Origin: an uncultured Acidimicrobiales bacterium
Lineage (GTDB): Bacteria > Actinomycetota > Acidimicrobiia > Acidimicrobiales > SZUA-35
Length of the DNA stretch: 64,000 nucleotides
Assembly (NCBI GenBank): GCA_937922785.1
Contig: CALAJQ010000005.1
Coordinates: 18,023-82,022 of the forward strand
Reading direction: 5' to 3'
The number at the start of each line of letters is the position of its first letter. The first letter of the stretch is position 1. Below are positions 8,594 to 17,138 of this stretch, piece by piece. Position numbers and translations under genes: made by a program. The notes below the pieces were generated by a model that was given only the letters and a program-made list of their open reading frames with translations, was not told the DNA's origin and did no database searches.

Positions 8594-8617
8594 CGGTTCT
8601 GGGCGCAGCCAGAACCG
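8594..8617. terminator. Convergent hairpin between AhpD-like gene and PQQ gene
   Basis: CGGTTCTGG (8594-8602) pairs perfectly with CCAGAACCG (8609-8617) across a 6-nt loop, in the 108-bp space where the two genes converge. There is no clear T-run. The TTCTGG/CCAGAA core resembles palindromic repeats at 22198 and 37241. It probably acts as a bidirectional transcription end. Confidence 0.5.
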
Positions 8618-8682
8618 GGAGTGGTGGCCTTGGACACAGCCAGAACGGGGGTTTGTGGTTCTTGTTCAGGTCAAAATGCGAA

Positions 8683-10254
8683 CTAGCCGATGGCGTAGAA
8701 CGTCCCATTACGGGAGCCGACAAAGATCTTGCCCTCCCAGACGGCTGGCGTTGACTCAATGCAGCCCTCATCCAAGTAAACGTCCCACAGCTCAACCGGG
8801 GCGTCGCCAGTGATGTCGAAAGCGTGGAGATGGCCAAGGCAGTCGCCTTGAATCAGTACGCCGTCAACAACCACGGGGCTTTGCCACAGCGGCCCAGGCA
8901 GATTCAGCAGCCAACGTTCTTCACCGGTCGCCCGGTCCAATCCCAACACTCGACCGTCATCGGTGGGCACAATCAGTAGGTCTTCCCACAGCGCAGGAGT
9001 GGCCCAGACTCCAGTGTCAAGGCCGCTGCGGGCCTCACGCCCCCAAACCAAGGGATCATCCGGCCTGGACGGATCAAGCTTGATGATCTGGCCAACTTCT
9101 TGACTCCGAGAGTTGCCTCGCTCGTACTCGATCCCGGCATAGATCATGCCTTCGTCATCAATCACCAACGTGGCGTCGATGTCATCACCGGCCCAATAGC
9201 GGAACGTCCGTGTCGGCTCTATGCCGTCTTCGATACCAGAAATATCCCAACCCTGAATCAGGCCGCCACCGTTGCCGAAATAGACAGTGTTGCCGCTGAT
9301 GGCCACTGAGTTTTCAATCGACACTGCGTTCGAACCGCCGAGAGCGTCAAGCAGTTCCTGATCCCATCCTGGGGCGGAGAACACGATTTGTGGGTCAACG
9401 GTGACTTTCCCGTCGGCGTCATAAGCACGGTTCAGTTTCACTACAAACCAGCGTGAGTTTTCCCCGCCTTCGATTAGGTAGTCACCAATGACCAAGGCCG
9501 AGCCGTCCCAATCATCGTTCCACTTAGTTGGTTTCACTGCGTCGGCGTTCAACTTCCAAAGCGACCGAGGTTCTTCCCCGTCTAGGGCGACTACGTGGAA
9601 GTCATTGTCACGAGAACCTGTGTAGAGCAACGGGAAGCCGTCCGGGTCGATTGTGATAGACCCCTTGATGATGTCGCCGGTCTCATAAGGCGGATACACC
9701 TGGGCGCCGGTGTCGGGATCTAAGAAGTTGACTTTGCGGTTGTAGCCGCCGAATGCAACCCACCAGTTGTCGGTGTCACCGGGAGGGCGGAAGACCGACG
9801 GCTGACCGGTCCAGCCAGAGCCGCACCAAAGCTTGGCTTGGCCACCGACGGTGGAGTTTGAACATCCAATCTCAGCAGTCCACAGAACCGAAGGGTCTTG
9901 CGGGATGGGCCCGGTCCCATAGAACGACCGCGTCGGGTTACCTCTGAAGGTCAAGAGTCCTTCCACCGCTCCCAGAGCGCTCCAGGGTTGACCTGAAGAA
10001 GTTGGGTCGACCCAACCCTCATAAGGGGGCTTGGTAGTCGTGGTGGTCTCGGGTGGAGCAGTTGTGGTTGTGGTCGCCGGCGCCGTTGTGGGAGGCGTGG
10101 TTTGGGTGAGACCAGCCACGTCTACGTCGCCGCCAGTTGAGGTTGGGTCCCATGTGTTCCACACGAACACACCGATCATCGCCAAGCTCATGATCACCAA
10201 GAACGCAGCTAGCCCGTCACCACTGTGGGTTCCGTCGGGCCGCTGCTCGGTCAT
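8683..10254 (-). CDS. Membrane-anchored PQQ-like beta-propeller protein
   Basis: A 523-residue protein with a single N-terminal membrane span (GLAAFLVIMSLAMIGVFVWN, about residues 14-33). A Thr/Pro-rich linker (TTTTTAPPETTTTTKPP) projects the rest outside the cell. Residues about 100-523 form a PQQ-type beta-propeller: repeated blades such as VNFLDPDTGAQVYPPYETGD, VLGLDRATGEERWLLNLPG and LHAFDITGD, each with the Trp-docking-like pattern. Catalytic quinoprotein residues could not be identified, so it may be structural or binding rather than a dehydrogenase. Its ATG overlaps the prfC stop (ATGA), so the two are probably translationally coupled. Confidence 0.8.
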   Translation of the reverse strand: MTEQRPDGTHSGDGLAAFLVIMSLAMIGVFVWNTWDPTSTGGDVDVAGLTQTTPPTTAPATTTTTAPPETTTTTKPPYEGWVDPTSSGQPWSALGAVEGLLTFRGNPTRSFYGTGPIPQDPSVLWTAEIGCSNSTVGGQAKLWCGSGWTGQPSVFRPPGDTDNWWVAFGGYNRKVNFLDPDTGAQVYPPYETGDIIKGSITIDPDGFPLLYTGSRDNDFHVVALDGEEPRSLWKLNADAVKPTKWNDDWDGSALVIGDYLIEGGENSRWFVVKLNRAYDADGKVTVDPQIVFSAPGWDQELLDALGGSNAVSIENSVAISGNTVYFGNGGGLIQGWDISGIEDGIEPTRTFRYWAGDDIDATLVIDDEGMIYAGIEYERGNSRSQEVGQIIKLDPSRPDDPLVWGREARSGLDTGVWATPALWEDLLIVPTDDGRVLGLDRATGEERWLLNLPGPLWQSPVVVDGVLIQGDCLGHLHAFDITGDAPVELWDVYLDEGCIESTPAVWEGKIFVGSRNGTFYAIG

Positions 10255-11849
10255 CCCAGGCCGCCTTCAGCGACCATTCGTTCAAGCGTCAGCTCGGGAT
10301 GGTCAGCGAGGACTCGCTCCATCCAGTACCGGCTCTCAAAGAGGGCAAGGTGGGTCCCGTTAGCCCTTGTCATGACTTCGACGCCTTGCATTGCGCGAAG
10401 CTGCTTTGTGCTTTCAGCGTTAGTCCTGCGGGCGATTGTGTAGGGCGTTGGGGTCAATTCGACTGGCGCCCCGAATTCGGTCTCAAGCCGGTGCGTCGCA
10501 ACCTCAAACTGGAGTTGGCCAACTGCGGCCAGAATCGGCGCTTGGTCGCCCAGGTCGGCATCTCGCAGTACCTGGATGGCGCCCTCTTCGTCCAGCTGAG
10601 CCAGGCCTTTTCGGAACTGCTTGAACTTTGACGTGTCAAGCACCCGAGCCCTCATGAAGTACTCGGGAGCGAATGCGGGAAGCTCGGGCCAATCGGCCTC
10701 TTTGCCAACCCAGACTGCGTCGCCAACTTGAACGTCGTTTGCGTTGACCAAACCCAGAATGTCTCCTGGGAAGGCCTCATCAACTGTTTCGCGGTCTTGG
10801 CCGAACAAAGTCTGCGCGTACTTGGTGGAGAATTGGCGGCCTGTACGTCCGGCTGTGGCCAACATGCCTCTCTCGAACTTGCCACTACAGACTCGAACGA
10901 ATGCAATGCGGTCTCGGTGGGCACGATCCATACCGGCCTGAACTTTGAACACGAGGCCAGCGAAGGGGTCATCAACTGGTCGTGTGTCGCCGTTGGCAAG
11001 AACGCGGGCGTCGGGTGAAGGAACCATGTCGATGACACCGTCCAACAGAAAGCGGATACCAAAGTTTGTAAGCGCAGAGCCAAAGAACACCGGCGTTGAT
11101 TCACAAGCTCGGAAGGTCTCGATGTTTGGGTTCCGCCCTAGCTCTGACAACAGTTCAGATTCTTCCGAAGCAACTTCCCAATGTTCACCTTCGGTAGCCG
11201 CAGCTTCATCGGCGCTCATGTCTGTCTCAGGGGCAATGGTCGAACCGCGGGCGGTCCGTTCGAACTTGGTATAGCCGCCAGTCGTGCGGTTGATGATGCC
11301 GCGGAAGTCGCCTGCGTAGCCAACGGGCCAGGTGGCGGGGGTTGGTTCGACGATCAGGGTTTCTTCGATCTCGTCCAACAGCTCAAGCGCACCCTTGCCG
11401 GGCCGATCCCACTTGTTGATGAGGGTCATGAACGGGATTTCTCGTTCACGACACACCTCGAACAGTTTTAGCGTCTGAGGCTCGATGCCTTTCGCGGCGT
11501 CCAAAACCATTACTGCTGCATCGGCAGCGGCAAGCACTCGGTAGGTGTCTTCGGAGAAGTCGCGGTGACCGGGGGTGTCTAGGAGGTTCACAACCTTGTC
11601 TCGGTAGGCGAACTGAAGGGCGGCTGAGGTAATGGAAATGCCGCGTTGCTGTTCCATTTCCATCCAGTCAGAGGTGGCGGCGCGGCCTCCTGAGCGAGCC
11701 TTAACAGCGCCTGCCTCTTTGCCAAGGGCGCCGCCGTAAAGCAGAAACTTCTCTGTCAGTGTGGTTTTGCCCGCGTCAGGGTGAGAGATGATTGCGAACG
11801 TACGACGTCGTTCTGCCTCTCCGGCTACCTCTGACTTAGGACTAGACAC
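10251..11849 (-). CDS. prfC: Peptide chain release factor 3
   Basis: GTPase that recycles release factors 1 and 2 after translation termination. The G domain shows G1 ISHPDAGKTTLTEK, G2 around QQRGISITSAA, G3 LLDTPGHRDFSEDTYR and G4 TLINKWDR. The RF3-specific LYGGALGKEAGAVKAR is also present, along with the domain II/III sequence through ADLGDQAPILAAVGQLQFEV. Length (about 532 residues) is normal. The start is ambiguous: GTG at 11849 gives VSSPKSEVAGEAERRRTFAI, while a TTG at 11858 would add three residues; neither has a clear ribosome-binding site. It is upstream of, and overlaps, the PQQ-propeller gene. Confidence 0.95.
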   Translation of the reverse strand: MSSPKSEVAGEAERRRTFAIISHPDAGKTTLTEKFLLYGGALGKEAGAVKARSGGRAATSDWMEMEQQRGISITSAALQFAYRDKVVNLLDTPGHRDFSEDTYRVLAAADAAVMVLDAAKGIEPQTLKLFEVCREREIPFMTLINKWDRPGKGALELLDEIEETLIVEPTPATWPVGYAGDFRGIINRTTGGYTKFERTARGSTIAPETDMSADEAAATEGEHWEVASEESELLSELGRNPNIETFRACESTPVFFGSALTNFGIRFLLDGVIDMVPSPDARVLANGDTRPVDDPFAGLVFKVQAGMDRAHRDRIAFVRVCSGKFERGMLATAGRTGRQFSTKYAQTLFGQDRETVDEAFPGDILGLVNANDVQVGDAVWVGKEADWPELPAFAPEYFMRARVLDTSKFKQFRKGLAQLDEEGAIQVLRDADLGDQAPILAAVGQLQFEVATHRLETEFGAPVELTPTPYTIARRTNAESTKQLRAMQGVEVMTRANGTHLALFESRYWMERVLADHPELTLERMVAEGGLG

Positions 11850-11929
11850 AAGGCGCAAGAGTAGCGCTGGAATCGGGGCTTAGCTTTCGGTTTACCGGCT
11901 GGCGCATGAGGCGTTAAGCCCCCGCCCTG

Positions 11930-11979
11930 CTTCTGTCAGAGGTTTATCGGGCTATAGCCCGATAAACCTCTGACAGAAG
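11930..11979. repeat. Perfect 50-bp palindrome
   Basis: Bases 11930-11954 are the exact reverse complement of 11955-11979, with no loop and no mismatch (arm begins CTTCTGTCAGAGG, centre GGGCTATAGCCC). It lies in the space between the response regulator gene and prfC, both on the minus strand, 16 bp after the regulator's stop. It could end transcription of the two-component operon, although no T-tract follows, or serve as a protein-binding or cruciform site. Confidence 0.8.
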
Positions 11980-11995
11980 GGTTGACGAGTGGGAG

Positions 11996-12649
11996 CTATT
12001 CGTCGTCTTCGTCGTCGGCGTTGTCGAGGTTGATGATTCCGAGGCGTACAGCGCTAAGCACGGCGTGTGTGAGGCTCTGGGCATCAAGCTTGCGGTAGAT
12101 GGCGTTCAGGTGGTTGTGAACGGTCTTGGTGGTGATTCCAAGATGCCGTCCGGCCTGCTTAGTGCTCATGCCATCTGCGATGGCCTGGAGGATCTCGATC
12201 TGGCGATCGCTCAGTAGGTCCTGGTTAGCCCGATGCTCGTTTGCTGTTGTCAGCATTGCGCCGGCCAAAGCAGGTGAAAGAACAGTTTCGCCGTCCACCA
12301 CACGAAGAACGGTCTCGCGAACGTCCTTAAACGAGGTGCCTTTTGACATGTACGCACTTGCGCCGGCCGCAATTGCGTCCCGGGTTTTGTCAATGTCGTC
12401 GTGCATTGTCAGAACTGCGATGCGCGCACCGGGGACCTCGTCGCGGATACGTCGAGTAGCCTCGATGCCGTCCATTACTGGCATTGAGAGATCCATAAGG
12501 ATTACGTCGGGCTGAAGCGCCTTGGCTAGAGCCAGCGCTTCCTCACCTGTTGAAGCTTCACCCAAGACCGTGTCCCCGGCCGACTCGAATGAGCGCCGCA
12601 AACCTTCCCTTAGTAGGGCGTGGTCATCAGCCAGCAAGATTTTGATCAT
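11996..12649 (-). CDS. Two-component response regulator, NarL/LuxR family
   Basis: A 217-residue regulator. The receiver domain (1-120) has the acidic pair in LLADDHALLREGL and the phosphoacceptor Asp in PDVILMDLSMPVMDGIEA. It also has conserved Thr/Ser near VLTMHDD and a Lys in YMSKGTS. The C-terminal LuxR-type helix-turn-helix is LSDRQIEILQAIADGMSTKQAGRHLGITTKTVHNHLNAIYRKL. The tail is acidic (NLDNADDEDDE). The ATG at 12649 lies inside the end of the histidine kinase gene (23-bp overlap), so the two form one operon and almost certainly a cognate pair. Target genes are unknown. Confidence 0.94.
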   Translation of the reverse strand: MIKILLADDHALLREGLRRSFESAGDTVLGEASTGEEALALAKALQPDVILMDLSMPVMDGIEATRRIRDEVPGARIAVLTMHDDIDKTRDAIAAGASAYMSKGTSFKDVRETVLRVVDGETVLSPALAGAMLTTANEHRANQDLLSDRQIEILQAIADGMSTKQAGRHLGITTKTVHNHLNAIYRKLDAQSLTHAVLSAVRLGIINLDNADDEDDE

Positions 12650-14393
12650 TGATTTCTCCAGGAGTTTGGCTGGTCAGGACACTAATAACTGTGCCCTGAT
12701 CTGGCTCACTTGTTACTTCTAAGAATGCCCCAACTGAGGCCGCACGTTCACGCATACCCACAAGTCCATAAGCGTTTCCGCGTATTCCCTTGCTCGGATC
12801 GAACCCACGGCCATCGTCTTGCACCGTCAGAACGCCCTTTCCACCGCTGATAGACCATCCCACATGTACCTGAGTTGCGTTGGCATGCTTCTCGATATTA
12901 GTCAGGGCCTCTTGGGCAATACGAAGCAGTTCGTTCTCCACAATTGCGGTTAACCGAGCGCTTGGATCCTCTGGCAAGGAAAGAGTGATGTCAGAGATCG
13001 CAGTTCTTCGCCGGACTCGATCGACCACTTCGGACAGCAAGACCGAGAGCGGGCGAGTTGTTGAGACCGCAGCCCGCATGTCCATAAGGGTGTCTCGCAG
13101 TTCCGCGATTGCACCTTGAGTGTCCTCGTGAAGGTTCTTTAGGTCCGACGATGGTTCGGACTGCTCGGTGTTGATGCGTTCGATTTCCATCGAAATGTAA
13201 GTCAGATACTGGCCGAGGCGATCGTGGAGATCTCTAGCGATTCGGGTTCGTTCTTCAGCCGCCGCAAGCGATCGAAGCTGCCCGAAGGCTCGTGCGTTGG
13301 CGATAGTTAGCGCTAGCACCTCCGAAGTTCCGGCCAGGAGCTTGGCATCGTTGGCGCTGAAGTGGCCTGGGGAGTTGTTTTCCAGCGCAACCAGCCCCGT
13401 GTCTACACCCGACACGACAAGTCGGCTGTACATTCCGCTGCCGATGCGGTCACTGACTGTGCTCAAGTCCAAGACTCGCAGCACTTCTGATGATGTCGTG
13501 GCTTCCTGTAGTGGTGCCGGTAACGACGTGTTGCGGATGATGGGTGGCAGGTTGAAGCCGTCTTGAACCTGGGGGGCCCAAGTCGATTCTTCGAAAGTCA
13601 AGATGGCCAGCCGGTCAGCACCGAAGCTCTCAATCAGCTGTTGCCGGGTGTTCTGGAGAACCTCAGCCAGGTCAAGAGAAGACGGGAGCGACCGTGTCAC
13701 GTTGTTCAACGCACCAAGCAGATGGTTGGTCTCGGCCAGTTTGTCGAGGCTGCCTTCTAGCTTTCGCCCTCGGCTCTCTAGCTCAAGCAGGCGTGACTGG
13801 GCTACGCCTGGGAAGACCGCAGCGCCGCCCAGAGAGGCCACCGCAAGCGCGCCGGGTATTGCGCCGCCCCCGGCTAGGGAGAATATTGAAACCAAGGATG
13901 AGGTGAAGAGGCCAACACCTGCGCCGATTAGTCCGAGGCGTAAACCCCAGCCAAAGCTGACGATGGCAACCGCTACCAGAACACAGCCAACAAAGGGGCT
14001 GTTCAGACCCTCCGAGACTCCTGTTGCGCCAGCCAGAATCGCAACGTCAGCTAGTGCGAAACTGGCTTGCAGTGCTCGAGAATCCCCAAGCCGCAGAGGT
14101 CGGATCGTGCGCCACGAGGCCAAGAACACAACAATTGCAAGAGTGATCGCCGAGCGCACGTTGCCTTCGTCGACCTCGGTCGCCGCCCACGCCAGCCCCA
14201 CCAAAGCAGCGCCCCAGCGCAGACCCACCATCAGGGCCGATAGTGAGGTTGCTACCGCAGCCTGAACGTCGGTTGAAGTCAGGGTCGATTCGTCGATCTT
14301 GCCGTGGCGAAGCGATCGCAGAGCGCGCCATACATCACGAGCTGATGGCGGACCATCTTGCTGTGTTGCGCTTGCCTGTCGACTGACGCTCAC
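12627..14393 (-). CDS. Sensor histidine kinase, NarL-partner type (MASE-like TM, GAF, HisKA_3)
   Basis: A 588-residue sensor kinase. About six hydrophobic segments occupy residues 45-200 (for example SALMVGLRWGAALVGLAWAA and ILAGATGVSEGLNSPFVGCV). A GAF-like domain follows (about 235-370). The dimerisation/phosphoacceptor helix is of the HisKA_3 class: EERTRIARDLHDRLGQYLTY with the phosphorylated His. The ATPase domain shows LLRIAQEALTNIEKHA (N box), DDGRGFDP (G1) and GLVGMRERA (G2). It starts with GTG at 14393, preceded by AAAGG. It is translationally coupled to the response regulator. The multi-pass N-terminus suggests a membrane or small-molecule signal, which is not identifiable. Confidence 0.93.
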   Translation of the reverse strand: MSVSRQASATQQDGPPSARDVWRALRSLRHGKIDESTLTSTDVQAAVATSLSALMVGLRWGAALVGLAWAATEVDEGNVRSAITLAIVVFLASWRTIRPLRLGDSRALQASFALADVAILAGATGVSEGLNSPFVGCVLVAVAIVSFGWGLRLGLIGAGVGLFTSSLVSIFSLAGGGAIPGALAVASLGGAAVFPGVAQSRLLELESRGRKLEGSLDKLAETNHLLGALNNVTRSLPSSLDLAEVLQNTRQQLIESFGADRLAILTFEESTWAPQVQDGFNLPPIIRNTSLPAPLQEATTSSEVLRVLDLSTVSDRIGSGMYSRLVVSGVDTGLVALENNSPGHFSANDAKLLAGTSEVLALTIANARAFGQLRSLAAAEERTRIARDLHDRLGQYLTYISMEIERINTEQSEPSSDLKNLHEDTQGAIAELRDTLMDMRAAVSTTRPLSVLLSEVVDRVRRRTAISDITLSLPEDPSARLTAIVENELLRIAQEALTNIEKHANATQVHVGWSISGGKGVLTVQDDGRGFDPSKGIRGNAYGLVGMRERAASVGAFLEVTSEPDQGTVISVLTSQTPGEINDQNLAG

Positions 14394-14454
14394 TTACCAA
14401 CCTTTCGACGAAGAAACCCCTTCCGCAAGCGCGGAAAGTAACTCACAGCTCCAC

Positions 14455-15516
14455 CTAATGGTTACGGCATGCAACGTAGTGGGCCAAAGCTCTAAGCGTC
14501 GAGCGAACTTCTTCGCCAAACGGGAGTTTGTCTGCCTCTGCCAGCGATTCGTCCACTAATAGAGCGATTTTCTCCTCAATATGAACAAGTGCTCCAGTTT
14601 CATGAAGGATGTGAATAATTTCGCTGAGATCGCCCTCGTTAAGGTCATCAGCCCCAACTCTGGCTAAAAGGCCGGCTTGGACTGGATTTGCCCGTTCCAA
14701 CGCAGTTGCCAAGATCTCAGTCGGTTTTCCCTCACGAAGGTCATCTCCGACTGGCTTTCCAAGCACCGAAGAGTCGCCGACGATGTCAAGGAGATCGTCC
14801 CTCAGTTGGAACGCTCGGCCCAGTGGTCGGCCAAAGCGGTCGAGCTGTTCCAGCACCCCTTCGCTCGGAGGACCCTCGAGGCTCACGCCGAACTGCAAGG
14901 GTCGAACAATTGTGTAAAGCGCACTTTTGAATGTGGCTACTGATTCCGCTGTCGCCGTGTCGCGGTCTCCTGAAGCGGCCGAGCGGAGATCGAGATACTG
15001 ACCAAGGTTCAGTTCGATGCGTAGTTCGTCCCAAATGTTGCGAGCCTCAATCGAGGCGTCCTGCACGAGACGGTCGGCGTAGACGTGGCTAAGGTCGCCA
15101 GCCAGAATGGCCACGCCCTCGCCAAATCGACGAGGTTCTCCAAGCCAGCCCGCTTGCGTGAACTGCTTAGACGAGACGTGATGGATTGTTGGCTGACCCC
15201 GGCGGGTGTCGGCGTTGTCCATGATGTCGTCGTGGATGAGCGCGAACGCTTGCATCAACTCAAACGCTGCGCCTGCGTCAATAATTGCGGTTTCGTCGGA
15301 GCCAGCGGGGGCCACGCCTCGCCAAGCCCAGTAACAGAAGGCTGCTCGCATTCGCTTGCCGCCGCCGTTGACGATATTGGCGAGAAACTCAACCATCTCT
15401 GCCAGGCGCTCATCTTGGGCCGACCAGCGAGCGTGCTCGGTTTCAAGTACTTCACGCAAGCGGTCGTCCACCTTGGCCGCAACCTCGGTGAGTTCGAGCG
15501 GTGCTTTCTCAGGCAT
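14455..15516 (-). CDS. Polyprenyl (geranylgeranyl-type) diphosphate synthase
   Basis: A 353-residue trans-isoprenyl diphosphate synthase that condenses isopentenyl diphosphate with an allylic primer. The first aspartate-rich motif is in LIHDDIMDNADTRRGQPT (near residue 95). The second is in FQLRDDLLDIVGD (near 240). The first motif is DDIMD, and the preceding FALIHDD region suggests a C20 or longer product; chain length cannot be fixed by eye. Conserved GGKRMRAAF and KPVGDDLREGKPT are also present. The ATG at 15516 overlaps the TGA of xseB by one base, so it is the third gene of a xseA-xseB-synthase operon. It probably supplies precursors for menaquinone, carotenoids or wall lipids. Confidence 0.92.
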   Translation of the reverse strand: MPEKAPLELTEVAAKVDDRLREVLETEHARWSAQDERLAEMVEFLANIVNGGGKRMRAAFCYWAWRGVAPAGSDETAIIDAGAAFELMQAFALIHDDIMDNADTRRGQPTIHHVSSKQFTQAGWLGEPRRFGEGVAILAGDLSHVYADRLVQDASIEARNIWDELRIELNLGQYLDLRSAASGDRDTATAESVATFKSALYTIVRPLQFGVSLEGPPSEGVLEQLDRFGRPLGRAFQLRDDLLDIVGDSSVLGKPVGDDLREGKPTEILATALERANPVQAGLLARVGADDLNEGDLSEIIHILHETGALVHIEEKIALLVDESLAEADKLPFGEEVRSTLRALAHYVACRNH

Positions 15517-15743
15517 CAGGAAGGCCCGGAACTGTTGGCCGCAGCCGGGTCACCCAGATCAGTTAACACCTCGGCAACATCGGCCTGCACCACAGCGAGC
15601 CGGTCTCGGCAGAACCTAACCAACTCGGTAGCTCTCGCAAGCCGGGTACTGAGGTGATCGACGTCGACGGCAGACGTTTCCAGCTCTGACAGGATTGTCT
15701 CAAGCTCTGTTATCGCCGCTTGATAGGTCAGTTCTTCGCTCAC
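15516..15743 (-). CDS. xseB: Exodeoxyribonuclease VII small subunit
   Basis: A 75-residue helical subunit of exonuclease VII. The start ELTYQAAITELETILSELETSAVDVDHLSTRLARATELVRFCRDRL matches the family's YE.A..ELE.IV..LE pattern. It starts with GTG at 15743, overlapping the TGA of xseA (GTGA), which is the usual coupling of the two subunits. Its own TGA overlaps the start of the polyprenyl synthase. The C-terminal DLGDPAAANSSGPS tail is probably disordered. Confidence 0.92.
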   Translation of the reverse strand: MSEELTYQAAITELETILSELETSAVDVDHLSTRLARATELVRFCRDRLAVVQADVAEVLTDLGDPAAANSSGPS

Positions 15744-16972
15744 GTTGAACCCTCGCCAGATTGATCTGAGTCCAGGCTAGGAGGTGTGGGGTCTAACACC
15801 GAGATCGTGGAATGGATCTCCCCGTCAGCAATTGTGGTGACAAGCTTGTCCCCTTCGGACAGCTCCGCAACTGAGCGCACAGGCGAACCGTCAACAGTTC
15901 TAGTAATCGACCACCCTCTAGCCAGCGCCAGTGCTGGGTCGAGCGCTCTTATCCTCACCTCAGCGTTGGCCAGCCGATGAGTCTCGTTGGCTATGCGATT
16001 CTGAGGGATCGCAGAAATTCTGTTTGCCATTGTTTCCAACCGAGCACGCTCGGCTTGGATTCGTAGAGATCCAAGATGGGCCAATCGTTTGCTGGCGGCC
16101 TCAACGCGATTGGAGAAGTTGCGCACGATTCCAACGATGTGCGCGGCGCACGCTGTCGGGGTCTTGGTGGTGGTGTGGGCTAGGTCATCACAGACTGACC
16201 GGTCAATGTCATGGCCAACTCCCATAACAACCGGCAGTGCACAGCGAGCGATGGACCGGGCGACGTCGCCGTGGTCAAACGCAACAAGGTCGGACCTAGC
16301 ACCACCTCCGCGCACTATCGCAACAACGTCGAAGTGCTCCTCGCTGCTGTCGATGGCCTGCATAGACGCCGTGATTGATCCAATTGCAGCTTCGCCCTGA
16401 ACGCGGGTATCAAACACGTGAATCTCGAATGGGTAACCGCTGCTCATAACCTCGTTCACAAAATCGGCCTCGGCAGCTGAGTTGGAACTGGTAACCAAAG
16501 CGATCGATAGCGGTAAAGCAGCGATCGGAAGCCGTTTGTTGGCCTCCAGAATTCCCTCCGCCTTCAGCTCAGCAAAAAGAAGCGCCTTGGCAATTTCCAA
16601 CTTTCCAACCGTGTAGGACGGATCTATCAAGCTCATCTTTAGCTGGATTCGGCCCGAGCGAGGGCTGTAGCGCACTGCGCCTCTGATCAGGATTTCCATG
16701 CCATCGGCCATGCGAACACCCGACGCAGCGACCTTCATTAAGATGTTGTTGACCCGGCGCTTGTCCTTATCGAACAAAGCAACACTCATCACAGCACTAG
16801 TGGCGGACCCCAAGTTGTCAGACTCGTCGACGAGATCGAAATAGACAGTTCCAGACGAGTGCCGCTTCAAGCCAGAGATTGTGCCTCTAACCCAAACTTC
16901 GGTACTGAATGCCCCGTTCACGGCAGCCGAGACCACATCACACAGCTCTCTGACGCTCAGGCTCTCTGTCAC
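15740..16972 (-). CDS. xseA: Exodeoxyribonuclease VII large subunit
   Basis: A 410-residue catalytic subunit that degrades single-stranded DNA from both ends to short oligonucleotides. An N-terminal OB-fold domain is visible (VWVRGTISGLKRHSSGTVYFDLVDE, about residues 24-50). The catalytic core contains LPLSIALVTSSNSAAEADFVNEV, then VVAIVRGGGARSDLVAFDHGDVARSIARCALPVVMGVGHDIDRSVCDDLAHTTTKTPTACA, the characteristic exonuclease VII block. The coiled-coil region is shorter than in enterobacteria, as is common in actinobacteria. It is the first gene of the operon and is divergent from the GGDEF-EAL gene across 166 bp. Confidence 0.95.
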   Translation of the reverse strand: MTESLSVRELCDVVSAAVNGAFSTEVWVRGTISGLKRHSSGTVYFDLVDESDNLGSATSAVMSVALFDKDKRRVNNILMKVAASGVRMADGMEILIRGAVRYSPRSGRIQLKMSLIDPSYTVGKLEIAKALLFAELKAEGILEANKRLPIAALPLSIALVTSSNSAAEADFVNEVMSSGYPFEIHVFDTRVQGEAAIGSITASMQAIDSSEEHFDVVAIVRGGGARSDLVAFDHGDVARSIARCALPVVMGVGHDIDRSVCDDLAHTTTKTPTACAAHIVGIVRNFSNRVEAASKRLAHLGSLRIQAERARLETMANRISAIPQNRIANETHRLANAEVRIRALDPALALARGWSITRTVDGSPVRSVAELSEGDKLVTTIADGEIHSTISVLDPTPPSLDSDQSGEGST

Positions 16973-17138
16973 CTGACTAAAACTATCCGCCGAATGTCGA
17001 GCTCTGAGTACTAGTTTCTCTCAGTCGAGGCGAACCGCCTCGGTGAACTCAGCACACTCTGGGTGGTGTCGCCGGTGCTCTCAGAGGTGTTTGGTCATTC
17101 AGGTCGGCGCACATCTTCGGAAGGGATAGTTTCAGACT

